NCBI RefSeq assembly: GCF_040802235.1
Contig: NC_133157.1
Coordinates: 35,616,501-35,680,500 of the forward strand
Direction: 5' to 3'
DNA length: 64,000 nucleotides
Source: Manis javanica
Lineage: Eukaryota; Chordata; Mammalia; Pholidota; Manidae
A model generated the notes under the pieces. That model searched no databases. It saw nothing but the letters and a program-made list of their open reading frames with translations, and was not told where the DNA came from. This document shows positions 1 to 12,560 of this stretch, piece by piece. How positions within the stretch are numbered: position 1 is the first letter of the stretch; each line of letters opens with the position of its first letter. Position numbers and translations under genes: made by a program.

Positions 1-1879
1 AGAATTGCTTTTCTCTGTTTATATGATTCTTTAGGAGAAAATAGTTTGTATACATATATCCTAGCACTTACTTTTTACCATATCTTTGTCACATATTTTA
101 ATCACTGTGGGGTTCATTAACACACAAATAGATGCCCTCGTGACTCTTTTTCTTTTGATGCTTTGAGCCTCTCTCACGTGTTAAGTGGCACAGTTGCTTT
201 TGGAGATAACATTTGAGAATAAACATTTTTACTGAAAACAAATAGAAATATTTGTTTCTTCATGAGGTTGAACATAAAATTCTACCATATACCTACATTT
301 CTATTCCATTTCTCAGTAATCACAGAAAGGATGCTAACAATGCAGGAAATTAAAGTTGGCTTCCTTAGTCAAATCTAACTTCCCTTATCCAGAGAAGCTA
401 CACCTAAGAATTTTTACACAGAAGGAAATAGGACTTATTTTCCAAGAGCCCTAGAAAAATGGACTTCACTGCTTGTCTGTGGCAGTTCAAATCTCAAGAA
501 ATTTTAATTTATGTTCAACCTAAATTACTCCTGATAAAACTTAAGTGCCCCCATTTCTCCCCAACTTAATCCAATCTACACAGTCACCAGATTAATGAAT
601 ACACTAAAGCAGAGTTTCACCCTATCAAGCAGATTCAAATTTAACAAACCTACATTCATTACATTGTCTCAGCCACTGTGAGATATACCTTTGCAGTTAA
701 TCTTTACAACAGTTGTACTAAGCAGAATATCTAAACGGCTTTTAAGTGTCTCCCAGAAGGTGTTTATTAGGTGTAGTGGGTGGACAGGAAACTAGAGGAA
801 TCAAACAGTACCTGACCAGGTAATCAAAACTATCACCAGCAATGAGAGAGGCAAAGGATGTGTGCTTTCTGATGTGATGCCCTGAGAAGGACACAACCTC
901 AACCAACCATGTAGGACTCCAATCCAGAAAGCTTAACATTAGACAAACCCAAAGTCAGGAACAGTATGCTAAAATAGGAGAGGGGATTGCATTTTTTAAA
1001 ATGCCAATGCTATTTTTTTTAAATTAAGATTGTGAAAATGGTCTACATTGAAGGAAGCTAAAGAGACATGACCACACTAAATATAACAACTCTTAGTTGT
1101 ATTGGAAGAATACATCTTGTACTGGAAGAAAAAAATGCTATAATGGACATTTGACAATTGGGACAACTGACAAGTGAAATATAAGTGGCAGATTAAATAA
1201 AAATATTGTATCTGAAGGAAGGAACTACACTGAGGTTATGTCAGAGACTATCTTTATTCTTAGGAAATACACTATGAAGCACTTAGTGGGTAGAGAGCCA
1301 TGATGTCTGTAGTTTACCCTCAAATGATTGTTGTTTGTAGTATTTTTATTTTTCCAATTTTTAAGTCTGAAATTATTTCTAGATAAAAAGTTTTTAAAAA
1401 TTACTGACATGAAAAATTGTATGTGAAAATGGAGCTCAATGAAAAAAGAAAAAGGGGGTGGGGAGAGTGGCCAAATATTTTGTAATTGAATGGAGGAAAA
1501 GGCTGAGAAGATACATACCCATCAAAATATTAACAGTGAGAGGCTCCACATGGCCAAAGATGAATAATGTGCATATTGATAAGGACAACCACAGTGACTG
1601 AAACACATCAAACATGCTTAAATCTATGACTTCATAATACTGAAAACAATAACAACTAATTGGTCACTGCTGGAGGATGCTAAGGGATCAAATCACTATT
1701 TTGAAAAATAGCAAATCAAAGAAAAGAATCAAGCATTTATCCAGCTTTCCTATAAGAATTCACTTGGTAACTACATAGTAAATATGAGGAAGTTTCTCTT
1801 TATTGAAATATTCCAGCTAATAAATGAAAAAGGAATGATTACATTAGGATGTCACCATTTTGCAGCTCCTGATGAATGA

Positions 1880-2360
1880 CAGACTAGACATTAAGCATCA
1901 ATAGGCACTGTGGGTAGACAATGAGCAGCAGCTGCCTTCGTAGCCTTCCTCAGGGATGCCTGAGAACAGAGCCATGCCCAGACCAAAACGGTGAAGGTAC
2001 CAGTGGGACCTGGCATGAGTAGAGACTAGGACTACTGAGCTCCCCGGCCCTAAGGCCCACTGGTTGGGAAAACCCACCTCACCGGAATAGGTCACAGCAC
2101 ACTGTGTACCCGGAGACAGGCTCTGAGCACGGAGACCTGCCCTCTCCTACCCTACTCCCCCATAGTGCGGTTAGCTAGTGCTGCTGTGATTGGAGGCTGC
2201 CTGAGTGGTGCAGTTCGAAGAACCAAGAAGGAGCCCACTATATAAGCTGTAACCCCGCCTCAATAAATTAGACCTGCGCCACGAGCCTCGTCTCCGGTGC
2301 CTGCTTTTGAGGGGCATCGCCATCCTCACCATCCGAGACACCTGACCTGACAACAAGGCA
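1880..2360 (+). mobile_element. Solo LTR-like element (endogenous retrovirus)
   Basis: This stretch looks like a retroviral LTR. It has a TATA-type box (ctatataag) near 2237-2245, a poly(A) signal (caataaat) about 20 bases further on, and a C-rich U5-like tail ending in ...ctgaca near 2350. Several CG dinucleotides survive, so it is not very old. No gag, pol or env follows, so it is probably a solo LTR. A short GA repeat follows at about 2380-2397. The ends are approximate and I cannot name the family. Confidence 0.55.
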
Positions 2361-2679
2361 CCAACAATGCAAAATTAAAAAAGAGAGAGAGAGAGACAGC
2401 CAGACATTCTGGGACATCTGATGAAGAACCCAATATCACCCATGGGTAGCAAAATTTTAAAAATAAAACCAAATTTTAAAAAACTAAAAATATCAAAACA
2501 CAATTTGATCAAGCTTCTAAATCTAACATGAACATTATAGGAAACAGATAAGACTCAAAATCATTTTAAACCATGCCACCGGAATAGAATCAGCAACATC
2601 CAGACAGGGAAACAAGACAACTGATCCAGCTTCTTCAACAAATAAATTGCAAAAAACAAAAAGGAGTGTAAGACACTGA

Positions 2680-2822
2680 TGGACAGTGACTGCAATGGGG
2701 TATGGGGGGACTCAATAATATGGGTGAATGTAGTAACCATTGTTTTTCATGTGAAATCGTCATAAGAGTGTATATCAATAATACCTTAATAAAAAAATGT
2801 GCAAAAAAAAAGTATAAGAGAT
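2680..2822 (+). mobile_element. LINE-1 3'UTR fragment
   Basis: This short piece matches the 3' end of the L1 copies ending near 8044 and 40690 in this window: the shared gatggacagtgactgcaatg stretch, then a run ending in taccttaataaaa and an A-rich tail. It is a severely 5'-truncated insertion of the same L1 subfamily. Confidence 0.75.
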
Positions 2823-3369
2823 GGAAATGTAACCTATAGATTAAAAAACATACATAAGACCTACTAACCAATAACACTATGTGTACCTTATTGCCGTCCT
2901 CACTTAAACACTCAAACTGTAAAAAAAAAAAATTGTAACATTTATGAGCCAATTGAAAATCGAAACATTATTTAATGGAATTAAACAATTTTCTAATATG
3001 TGATATTGGTTTTGTGGTTAATTTTTAATTTTCTTTCCATGGTTCTTTGGAGATACATATTAAAATATTTACAGATGAGGTGATACAGTGTTCAGATGTG
3101 CTCCAAAACAATACAGAAAGAAGGGAAAATGAATGGGTTTATTAAACAAGAGCTGATAAATGTTGAAATCAAGTGAGAAGAACCTGTAGGGTTATGATAC
3201 TCTTCTATATACTTACATATGTTTTAAATTATCCATAATAAAGTTTTAAAAACAAAATATTTATTAAAAGTAATATTGATAGATGATATTTTAAGTGATT
3301 TTTGGTTTTTATCCTTTGTTTTGTTTTACCTTAGCTCTTTCCCATACTTTCAAGTCATCTTAATTAGGC

Positions 3370-3488
3370 CTGTGTTACTGACTGTAAGCTCTGTGAAGGC
3401 AGAAACCACCTCTACCTTGTTCACTTCTGTTATATTCTCAGGTTCCCAATATATAAAGCTGATAAATATTTGGGTGAATTAATGAGTT
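3370..3488 (+). repeat. L2 3' end fragment
   Basis: The sequence reads like an L2 LINE tail: tgtaagctctgtgaaggcag, then a diverged stretch, then gataaatatttgggtgaatt. This matches the known L2 3' consensus pattern of 'start-stop gene' text followed by AATAAATATTTG. It is ancient and diverged. Confidence 0.55.
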
Positions 3489-3889
3489 CTCTCTTTAGAA
3501 AAATGCTATTCCTTTTTAAAAATTATGTAATGCCACTAAATTCAGGGATTAAGCTATTATCTTTGTTCTTCATCATACACATTAATTCAGTATTTCTTTC
3601 AACACAGTTATGGTCACAAGTTTCAACCTTAAATGTGGAAATCATTTTGAGCATAATTGATCTCTTCAGGTTATTTAAAAAAGAGAGTGACATTACCAAG
3701 TCTACAGGATCAATATGTAAAAAAGATATGTATTAATGCCTGAAGAGGTTTGATAACCTGGCCAAAGGATGAGAACTAAGGACCATTCAATTCTTTTTTT
3801 AAAATGAGTATTAGAAATACAGTTACAAGGAGGGTAAATTGGTAGATTTTTAGAAAACTGTTTTATTTATCAACTACAGTTGATATACA

Positions 3890-4230
3890 TAACCAATGGA
3901 CCCAAAAATTTTAATCCCAGATATATATATATACCCCTTGGAAATACTTAAGAGGTAGGATAAAAGATACAAAAGTACATTTGGAGTGGTATTACAAATG
4001 ACAGTCCAAGATAGAAAAAAAACCAATCAAACATCCAGCAAAGGAAATAAAATGTGGTATATTCATACAGTGAGATACTACACAGCTATGAAAATCAATG
4101 ACCTACTGCTCTATGAATCAAGTGAAAGCATCTGACAAGCAAAACATTAAGCAAAATAAGCCAGCCCAAAACAAATACTGTATAATTCAATTTGTAAATT
4201 CATTATGTCAATTTTATACCTCAGTAAAAA
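3890..4230 (+). repeat. Ancient L1 (L1M-type) 3' fragment
   Basis: Diverged ORF2 and 3'UTR text of an old LINE-1 is visible. It includes the 'ggtatattcatacagtgagatactac' type motif around 4054-4080 and a tail ending in cctcagtaaaaaaagtt near 4215-4236. No open frame is preserved. Confidence 0.65.
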
Positions 4231-5779
4231 AAGTTCAAAGAAAGGCAAAACTTCATGCTCGATTTTGCTGTGAACCTAAAACTGCTCTAAAAAAACCAGT
4301 ATCTTAATTTTTTAAAAAACAGTACTCTAAGGTATTAGAGTCAGATAATGTTACCTTTGGGAAAGTGAGAGAGTAATGACTGAGAGGAAAGATAAGGTAG
4401 GCATCTGGGATTTCAGTAGTGTTCTTTTTCTTGATCGAGGAAGTGGTAACATGACTATGTTCATTTTGTGATAATTCAGTGAACCATATACTTAAGATTT
4501 GTCTACATTTCTGTGTATAGGTTATGTCCATTTTTAACATACAAATAGCAAATCTTCTGAACTTTAATAAAGACAGTCCACTAGAAGGTATGTATAAAAC
4601 ACTCCTAAACTTAAAGAATCGTGCTTTAAATTTTTGAAAAAATAGAACAGTATTTCCCCACTCCAGCAGGAACTTAACTTACTCTACTTACCCAAGGCAG
4701 ACCTAATAGTCTTAATGGATTCTGGGTTTATATAAGAAAGAAGATGTTTTAAAACTTACCTAGATTCCTTGGGTTCTTATCTATTGTATAGATATGTATC
4801 ATAAACAAGCACAGAGAAGGTACTCAACAAATATTACTAATGATACACAGCTTAAAGTTTAAACAAACGCACATAGCAAAGTCAAATACACAGCACAGGT
4901 AAAAAACAATAAAAACTCAGCCTATTGGCATAAAGAGTGCAATTTCCAGAAACCCCACTTTCAGAAACTAGTAAGTTATAGAATGTACTGTTTATAAGGA
5001 AGAGAACAATTTATGACAGCTACCAATGGCAGAGGAAATTAATCCTTACCCCCTCCACTGCTGTCTGGCTTAGACAAGGCACAATCACCTTCCTGATGCC
5101 ACAGCTAAAGGAAAGGAATCCAGCAGCAATTCTGCTTATAAGGGCAGGGACTATTCCAACCATGATGTGATGGAGACCCAGAAACAAGGAGTTAGCTAAG
5201 GTGTATAATGTTGGGGGTTAAAACAAGAAGAAAGTATTTGACCAATCTGTTCTTATGCCTGAAAACTTAAATCATTATTCTTCTTACATTCCACAGCAGC
5301 AGTAAACCAAAACATACCTTTGGTGATCTCCCTGGGCTAGAATCGACCCATAATCAGTATGTGTCCTGAGTGTCCATCAAAATTCACCTTCTAAGAGTTT
5401 CCCAGTTAATTAGATGGCTGATAAGTGATAAATTATAAGCTTCTCTACGGGCAAGTCACAACATAATTTGACTTGGTATAGTTCTCATCACTAGTGACAT
5501 AATTTTGTTCTGCTAAAAAAAAAATTGATGTCCAACATGGAAAATAATTTTTAAATAATACAAAGAAGATAAAAAAAGGAAAGTACATGGAAATCATAGG
5601 TCAGATTTCAAAAGCTGAGGCCTTTGGTCTTCTTGATAGGCATAAAATATTACCTACTGATGAAAGACCTAGATTTAATACAAGATGCTGATCTAAGAGA
5701 TGCTGAGGTATTTGGTTTGCTAATGGATCCAGTTGAATGTGATTATTATGCCAAGAAAACAGCAATGAGCAAATCACAG

Positions 5780-6190
5780 AAAGTCCTGGTAGAAAGCCAA
5801 ATGAAAATCTCTAAACATAACAAAACCATCTGGAAGGCTGTTCACTGTAGCACTGTTTATAATAGCAAAATGAAAAAAATTATGAATATCCATCAATATG
5901 AAACTGGTTAAATTATGTATGCTCATATGGAATTCTCCACAGCCATAAAGACTTAGGAAAATTTTTTTTTAAAGTTGAGTAATACTGTATACATCCAATT
6001 CTAAAATACATATAGTCATATATACTAAAAATTTCTAGGATATCCAAGAAACAGTAAGCAGTAGTTGTCTTTGAGGAATAAGAATAGGGTATGAGGACAG
6101 GAGAGTATTTTCCTTTGATCTCATATCCTAAACTTATTTGACTTTCTTATCACACATATATGTTACCTTTATAATTAAAACATAAAACAA
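5780..6190 (+). repeat. Ancient L1 (L1M-type) 3' fragment
   Basis: This is a second diverged L1 tail. It has the 'tttataatagcaaaatg' and 'tatggaattctccacagccata' motifs typical of the end of mammalian ORF2 near 5855-5950, followed by 3'UTR-like sequence. The stretch just upstream (5620-5780) is not recognised. Confidence 0.6.
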
Positions 6191-6749
6191 TGAACAAAAA
6201 AGTTAACAATGGTGTTGAGGGGATGGTAGGATGACAATGACTTATTTTCATTTTTACAGTTTTGACATGTTTGAAAGTTTTCTATGATTAACAATATACT
6301 AGCATATATTGCTTTTTAAATCCCCAAAACTATTTTTGTTTTTTATTTTTTAATGTGTGGTCACTTCTGGTTCAAATTAGGGGATAAACCATAGCTCAGT
6401 TATAACACTGTAGCAATTACCAAAAAAAATTATTAAGACTCAATTTTCAAAATATTTACAATTTGTTTGGAGAAACTAGTCATGAACAAGACAACGAAAG
6501 GTAAAAGAATCCTTGATTTAGTTTACTGAAGTTGCTCCTGTGGTAGTGGTGCCTATAGAAACAAAAAAATATATCAGTATTATGAGGAAAGAGTGCCAAA
6601 TATTTGAAGAGTTAGTGAATTTTATAAAAGGACGGTTTCTTAAAATTGTTCAATCTAACCTCCCACTCAACATCAACATCCCTTTGGAACACCCTTACCA
6701 CTCATTCAACATCTGCTTGAAGTGTCCTATGTTAAAAAAAACTTAAATA

Positions 6750-8046
6750 AGACACAAAAGTAAACTCGAAATGGATCAAAAACCTGAATGTAAGTGATAA
6801 AACCACAAAACTCTTAGAAAACATAGGCAAAAATCTCTTGAATATAAACATGAGCAACTTTTTCCTGAATGCATCTCCCAGGGCAAGGGAAACAAAAGCA
6901 AAAATGAACACTGGGACTCCATCAAACTAAAAAGCTTCTGTACAGCAAAGGACACCATCAGTAGAACAAAAAGGATCCTATAGTATGAGAGAATATATCT
7001 GTAAACGACATAGCTGAAAAGGGGTTAACATCCAAAATACATAAAGAGCTCACATGCCTTAACACCCAAAAAACAAATAACCGAATTAAAAAATGGGCAG
7101 AGGATCTGAACAAAAACTTCTCCAAAGAAGAAATTCAAATGGCCAATAAGCACATGAAAAGATGCTCCACATCGCTAATTATCAGGGAAATGCAAATTAA
7201 AACCACAATGAGATATCACCTCACACCAGTTAGGATGGCCAACATCCAAATGACAAGCAGTAAGAAATGCTGGCAAGGATGTAGAGAAAGGGGAACCCTC
7301 CTACACTGCTGGTGAGAATGTAATTGGTTCAACCATTGTGGAAAGCAGTATAGAGGTTCCTCAAAAAGCTCAAAATAGAAATACCATATGACCCAGAAAT
7401 TCCACTTCTAGGAATTTACCTGAAGAAAATAAGATCCCAGATTCGAAAAGACATATGCACCCCTATGTTTATCGCAGCACTATTTACAATAGCCAAGAAA
7501 TGGAAGCAACCTAAGTGTCCGTCAGTAGATGAATGGATAAAGAAGATGCGGTACATATACACAATGGAAAACTATTCAGCCAGATGAAGAAAACAAATCC
7601 TACCATTTGCTACAACCTGGATGGAGCTAGAGGGTATTATGCTCAGTGAAACAAGCCAGGCGGAGAAGTACCAAATGATTTCCCTCATTTGTGAAGTATA
7701 ACAACAAAGCAAAACTGAAGGAACAAAACAGCAGCAGACTCACAGACTCCAAGAAGGGACTAGTGGTTACCAAAGGGAAGAGGATGGGAAGGGAACCGGA
7801 AGGGGATTAGGGGGCATTATGATTAGCACACAGAGTGTAGGTGGGTCACGTGGAAGGCAGTAAATACAGCACAGAGAAGACAAGTAGTGACTCTATAGCA
7901 TCTTACTATTCTGAGGGACAGTGACAGCAATGGGGTATGGCAGGGACTTGATAATATGCGTGAGTGTAGTGACCACAATGTTGCTCATGTCAAACCTTCA
8001 TAAGATTGTATATCAATGATACCTTGTTAGGAAAAAAAAAAAAACA
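6750..8046 (+). mobile_element. 5'-truncated LINE-1
   Basis: The 3' part of ORF2 plus the 3'UTR is present, from the motif for 'KWIKNLNV' near 6768 to a poly(A) tail at about 8033-8045. The closing tail (ggacagtgac...tatatcaatgatacctt) matches the copies at 2.7 and 40.6 kb. ORF2 is broken by several stops and indels, so no protein is made. It lies in the sense orientation of the window, opposite to UNC13B transcription. Confidence 0.85.
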
Positions 8047-9899
8047 CCTCATAAGTAGTCCATTCCATTTGTTAAGAACTGCCCTAATTGTTAAACTTCT
8101 CTCTTATGTTAAGATCAAATTTCCTGCAATTTTCCATCATGGGTGGACTCATCACAGTTCTGTCCTCTGGAGCGACAGTTTTTTAAACAGTTTTCATCTA
8201 TTATCATCTTCTCTGTCTTAAATATTCTCAAAACTCAACCTCTCAATTCCTCAAATGGTTTTTGCATGCTTCATTATTCTACTCACTTTCCTCTGAAGAA
8301 ATTCTGCCTTCTCAATGTGCCTCTTAGAATCAAATATCCCAACTGAACACAAAATTCTCAATCTGATCTGACTAGTGCTATCATCATCTTTATCTGGGTC
8401 ACCATAAGCCTAATAGTACAAGACCAGTCACTAGGCAGTATATAATTCATTGCCAAATTAATGGCACTGTTCAGACCAGTTCATAGTTAAAGGAGTTTGA
8501 GGGTTAAGAGTTTAAAAACTGTAAAGGAGAAAGAAAGATCATTGTGGACTGAGGAATTGAGGAAGTTTTCAACAACAAAAAAAAGTAGACTGTAAGCTGC
8601 AAAAGGAAGAACACATTTTTGATTAAGCAGAAAATATGGTAAGAATATTTCAGAGAATACAAATGCAGAATAGTGTAAAGGTAGGAATGAACAAAGTTAA
8701 GAGAGAGAGCAAAGTATATCTGTGTATTAGGCCAAGGGGGAAGGCCAGGGTCAGGCTGTAGAGAGCCCTTAACCTGAAGGCAATGAGGCATGATTAAAGA
8801 GTTAAAAATCAAGAAACTATCAATTTGCCAGTTTCTACGTCAACAACTGTTTGAACTTATACTACATGGAAAAAATTTCTAATTCAATTCTACTCCAAGA
8901 GTAAATGAAATTGAGTTGTTACACAATATCATTTCACAAGCTTCTTTCATAATATGAACAACATTCCTAACTGCCCAAATATAATGCAAGGAATGTCATT
9001 TTAGGAAGATTTCTTTTGATCCATCTGTTAACTTCTCCAGGATGAATATTTTGCCATTTACTAATAACCTGTAATTAGTAACCCTCAGGATCTCATTCAA
9101 AAGACAGTGGCCTTTTGGTCTATGATCCCCCACATTCCAAAGAGAAATTTTACTAATTCAACATTAAAAGGGAAAGATGTTAGCTAAATAGAATATTTAG
9201 ACAATGCAAGCTGCCCAAAATTAGAACAAGTGAAAAGAGAAGCAGCTCCTTCTCTGAAATTATTTAAATTCAATTAAATAGGAATTTCTGGTTTAACAGT
9301 GCTCTTGCCTCAAGAGTCTTTCATGAGGACTAGCTCTGTGATATGGTATGACAGCAGAGATTTAAACTGTCCAAGAGACATTGTAAAACTCAACCTCTCC
9401 CAAATCCTGCTACTCAACAGCAGGGATCTACAGGAATAAATAGATTCCCATCTGCTGAGAGAAAATGTCTTAGTAAAAACAAAGCAAACTTCTCATTAAT
9501 GAAAATTCAACCATGCAAGAAGAAAAATTCTGTGTGTCTCATAATCCCTGGAAATAGCCAAATCCTTTTTGGGTTAATGCAGATTTAACAGAGCAGTGGA
9601 AGAGAACAGAGCAAAGCAGTTTTGTTCACCAGCAGCTGGGAGAAACACTTATCAGAGAGATCACAAACAACAATGCTTCTAATCTGTAGAGCCAAAAGAA
9701 ACATGAACTCTCTCAAGTACAAGGTGCCAGGAAAAGGCTCCTGTGGATAAATTACCTCTCACAATCAAGCTACCTTATCCCATCTTTGTTCAATACAAAT
9801 ATGATAAACTGCAACTTGAATTTCCCAAAATCAAATTCAGCAGGTAATCTGAACCCTGCTTTTTCTCATCACGTAATCTTTAGAAATCACAGTCCTTGC

Positions 9900-9992
9900 A
9901 TTCATTCAAAACCAGCATTGAGCTTCTACTATGTCAGACTCCTGGAATACAAAAACGAGTAACAGTCTCTACCTTCACAGAGCTTAGTCCCT
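9900..9992 (-). repeat. L2 fragment
   Basis: The text 'attgagcttctactatgtcag' followed by 'ctaccttcacagagcttag' matches the reverse complement of the L2 3' consensus. It is diverged and short. Confidence 0.5.
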
Positions 9993-10659
9993 GCACCCTG
10001 CCTCTTCTTAAACGTCAAAACTCTTGCTTTAAAATATCTTAGATGGGTCAAATGTCCTCAAGCGAAAAAGGCCTTTCACCTTTAGTTGCTGTGACAGAAG
10101 CAAACATATTTTATACATACATACACACACCACGCTTCCTATACTCTGCTCGTAAAGGAAAAAAACCAACACACCTTTCCAAGTCGAATATGAGAAAAAT
10201 CACATCCTGGACTACAGGAAAGGGGCAGGGAACAAGACAAGCAATGGAGGGGTGCAAGCCAAGAAATACACTGAAAGGAGGGCTGTGACAGCTGTACCAC
10301 TACGCACTCAAAGAGTAATAAAAAGAACCTCCTACTAAATCGACTGTAGTTTTATGATGCGGGGAGAAGGAAGAAAAGAAGAATGGGAGACTACCCGCTA
10401 TTGACAGACACCAACTATCCATGGTCTCCTAGCTCGTCCACTCACTAGAGGAGGGCGCCAGGCACTGTTTAATAGGATCTGGGCCTGCCAGCCAACAACA
10501 CTGTCACATGGCCACGTGAATGGAGAGCTAATAGTCTGTATAGAAGAGCGAGGAAAAACCAGAAAGAATGGAAGGGACTCTTTAAATGTTCATAAATGAG
10601 TTAACATAATCGTCCTCCGAAGCACGGAAGGAAGTAAAGTTTGGAAAAGGAGGTAACCC

Positions 10660-11180
10660 GACCCCACTGGAAGAGTGTGGGGACCCCTCGGTGACGCGGA
10701 CCCCTCGGTGACGCCCACCCCTCAGCCGAGTCAGCTCACTCACCGCGCACGCAGAGCAGCGACATGGCCGAGGCGCCGGCGAACCGACGCCGCACCCCAG
10801 CCGCGCCGCCGCACCCGGCCGCTCCCTCTTTGCTCTCAGCAGGTGCCGCGGCTACTCCCGCTATCAGCCCCACGGATCAGGCCGCTCCTCATGGTCCCCG
10901 TCGCAGGCAGCGTCCCACCGCTCATTCGGACCCGCTCCAATTCTCACCGTCGGAGCGGGCTCGGGATAGGCGTGAGTACTGGCCGGCAGGCGGGGAACTG
11001 GGCGCGGCACCGCGGCGCCATCGCTGGGAGGCAGGAGCCACTGGGATTTCCTCCCTTCACTCCACCAGGGATCGGTGCAAGGGCTCAGACTGAGCCAAAC
11101 CCGAGGCACCCCGCCCCCCAGCCAATCAACTCACGCCCAGTCCGCCGACCCCGCCCGCGAGCACGTAGCAGGCGGGGTTC
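10660..11180 (-). promoter_or_regulatory. UNC13B: CpG-island promoter and 5'UTR of UNC13B
   Basis: This block is dense in CG dinucleotides, unlike the AT-rich DNA on both sides. It covers UNC13B exon 1 and the presumed start-site region upstream on the minus strand. GC-box-like runs occur near 11109-11120 and 11148-11155, with a CCAAT box at 11122-11126. No TATA box is apparent, which suits a dispersed housekeeping or neuronal CpG promoter. The exact start site cannot be read from sequence. Long open frames on both strands here are a by-product of GC richness. Confidence 0.75.
10744..10765 (-). CDS. UNC13B: UNC13B (Munc13-2) first coding exon, partial gene
   Basis: UNC13B is a presynaptic and secretory vesicle-priming protein that acts with syntaxin, Munc18 and SNAP25 at the plasma membrane. 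Read on the minus strand, the ATG is at 10765-10763. It is followed by codons for S-L-L-C-V-R and one phase-1 base, then a strong donor (GTGAGTGAG) from 10743. This matches the conserved MSLLCVR start of UNC13A/B, where the next residue is completed by exon 2. The exon lies in a CpG island, and the neighbours ATOSB and STOML2 are those of UNC13B in human, in the matching orientation. No exon 2 is visible to the left, as expected for a gene with a very long first intron. Only about seven residues are covered, so identity rests on the short match, the splice phase and synteny together. Confidence 0.88.
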
Positions 11181-11529
11181 CCTTTCGCTTTCTTCCCGTT
11201 CGAGAATGAAGGCAGCTCCGCCCACTAATAAGGCTTAACTGAGAGAGAGGCGAGGCTTCTCCTGACCTGTGAGAAGGTAATTGAAGTCCTGCTGCTCCCA
11301 CTTGGACCCGGCTTTTACCCAAGAACAGATTCTTTTCATTGAAGAATTTCCAGTGGACTTCGTTAAAGGGTTTATCCCTTACAGCTGACGGAGTCCTTAC
11401 CGCTAATAATTTAACAAGATCTTACCATATGGCAAGTAAGTTTTAATTAGCAACTCTGGCAAAAAAAAAAAAAAGTGAACATAAAGAAAAATGTCAGGAG
11501 ACCTCAGTTCTTATCTAGACCTATTTTCA

Positions 11530-11612
11530 TGCTTTCCATTGTACCTGCAATGTCTGTAATAGTGCCTAGTATATAACAGTCTGTAAAATATTTACTGAAT
11601 GAAGGTTGGAGG
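11530..11612 (+). repeat. L2 3' end fragment
   Basis: The words 'atagtgcctagtatataaca' and 'aatatttactgaatgaa' match the L2 tail pattern (TGCCTGGCACATA...AATATTTGTTGAATGAA). Diverged. Confidence 0.55.
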
Positions 11613-11884
11613 GAAGATAGCCCTTTTAAGCAGAGGATTTCTGGTAAGATGATGTATGCACATGCGAGGAAGTGAAAAAGATTGGAGCAGAAAACAGGAA
11701 GATAAACGGTATGATGTATAGATCCAACAGCCCCTCAAACCCCAAGTTCTGATTTAATTGGTTTGGGGTACCACTAAGGAATCCTTTTTTTCTTTTTAAT
11801 TCCCCAGATGATTCTAATGTGAGGCTGGGGTTGAGCACCATTACACTAGGGGCTTCTTAAGGCTCCATTAGCCCAGCTCAGGTT

Positions 11885-12361
11885 TCAGTCTTTGCAAGCT
11901 CTTAACGCCACAGGATTCTGCCTGCCCGACCCGGAGATGGGCTGTCGTTCTAACAGGGTCTTTGCCCTTGCAGAGAAAGTGAAGGTTCCTATGACCAGGA
12001 TTCTCCCCTGGTCAGCTTGCTCACTACACCCATGTGGGCAATACGTTGTTATTGACTCTAAATAAAGAGTTGTGCCCAGTGCTCTGGGCTGCTGCAAGGC
12101 TGCAGGGCTGCAAGGCTGCAGAAGAGCAGAGACTGGAGTGGTGGCAGCGCCAAGGACAGAGACTGAAATGGCTGTGAGGGGCAGAGAGGCCCGGCTTGCT
12201 GCATGCAGATTTGCTCTAAGTGGATGGGATTGTTGTGACTGACCTGCCTCCGTGGGAATAAAGTTGGGTATAAACCTTTTCACCCCAAGAATGTTCCATT
12301 GTCATTTTTTTGGTCTCATTGAATCCATAGTGAACTTGTCTGGGGCTAAAACCCATTGGCA
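11885..12361 (+). mobile_element. LTR-like element (solo)
   Basis: The block carries AATAAA-type signals near 12060 and 12256, and a U5-like end (ggtctcattgaatcc ... cccattggca) stopping near 12361. No retroviral coding sequence follows. Around 12090-12122 there is a short GGCTGCA(A/G)-type internal repeat. The ends and family are uncertain. Confidence 0.5.
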
Positions 12362-12394
12362 AGACAGGGGCCCGTCTTAAGAATTTGCTACCAC

Positions 12395-12560
12395 ACCTGG
12401 ATTTGAGTCCTAGCTCTGGTAGTTGTGACCTTGGACAAGCTACCTGACCTCAAATTTCCCAGAGAATAATAATAGCATCTACTTTTTAAGACAGTATTGA
12501 AGTTTAAATGAGGAAATGCATTTAAATTACTTGGTACATACTAAATGCCCAGTACTTTAT
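12395..12560 (+). repeat. MIR SINE
   Basis: The text runs 'tttgagtcctagctctg', 'tgtgaccttggacaagctac' and 'ctgacctcaaatttcc', then 'taatagcatctac'. This is the classic MIR core, an ancient mammal-wide SINE. It is moderately diverged and non-coding. Confidence 0.8.

Larger units (their letters stand above)
1..10743 (-). other. UNC13B intron 1 (5' portion), repeat-rich
   Basis: Everything left of the exon 1 donor should be intron 1 of UNC13B on the minus strand. It is AT-rich and holds relics listed separately: an LTR (about 1.88-2.36 kb), an L1 3' tail (2.68-2.82 kb), L2 (3.37-3.49 kb), ancient L1 (3.89-4.23 and 5.78-6.19 kb), a truncated L1 (6.75-8.05 kb) and L2 (9.9-9.99 kb). I recognise nothing in 1-1870, 4240-5770, 6200-6740, 8050-9900 or 9990-10650. 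Confidence 0.7.

Noticed and set aside
5624-5911. 95-codon frame resembling a gene
   Set aside because: Its second half is L1M 3' sequence, and the first half has no recognisable family or splice context.
1-10743. UNC13B exon 2 on the minus strand
   Set aside because: I looked for the conserved text around KFNTYVTLKVQNVKS and did not find it. It probably lies further left.
10675-11238. 187-codon open frame over the UNC13B CpG island, plus-strand
   Set aside because: GC-rich proline/arginine translation without family resemblance. The region is explained as UNC13B promoter and 5'UTR on the other strand.
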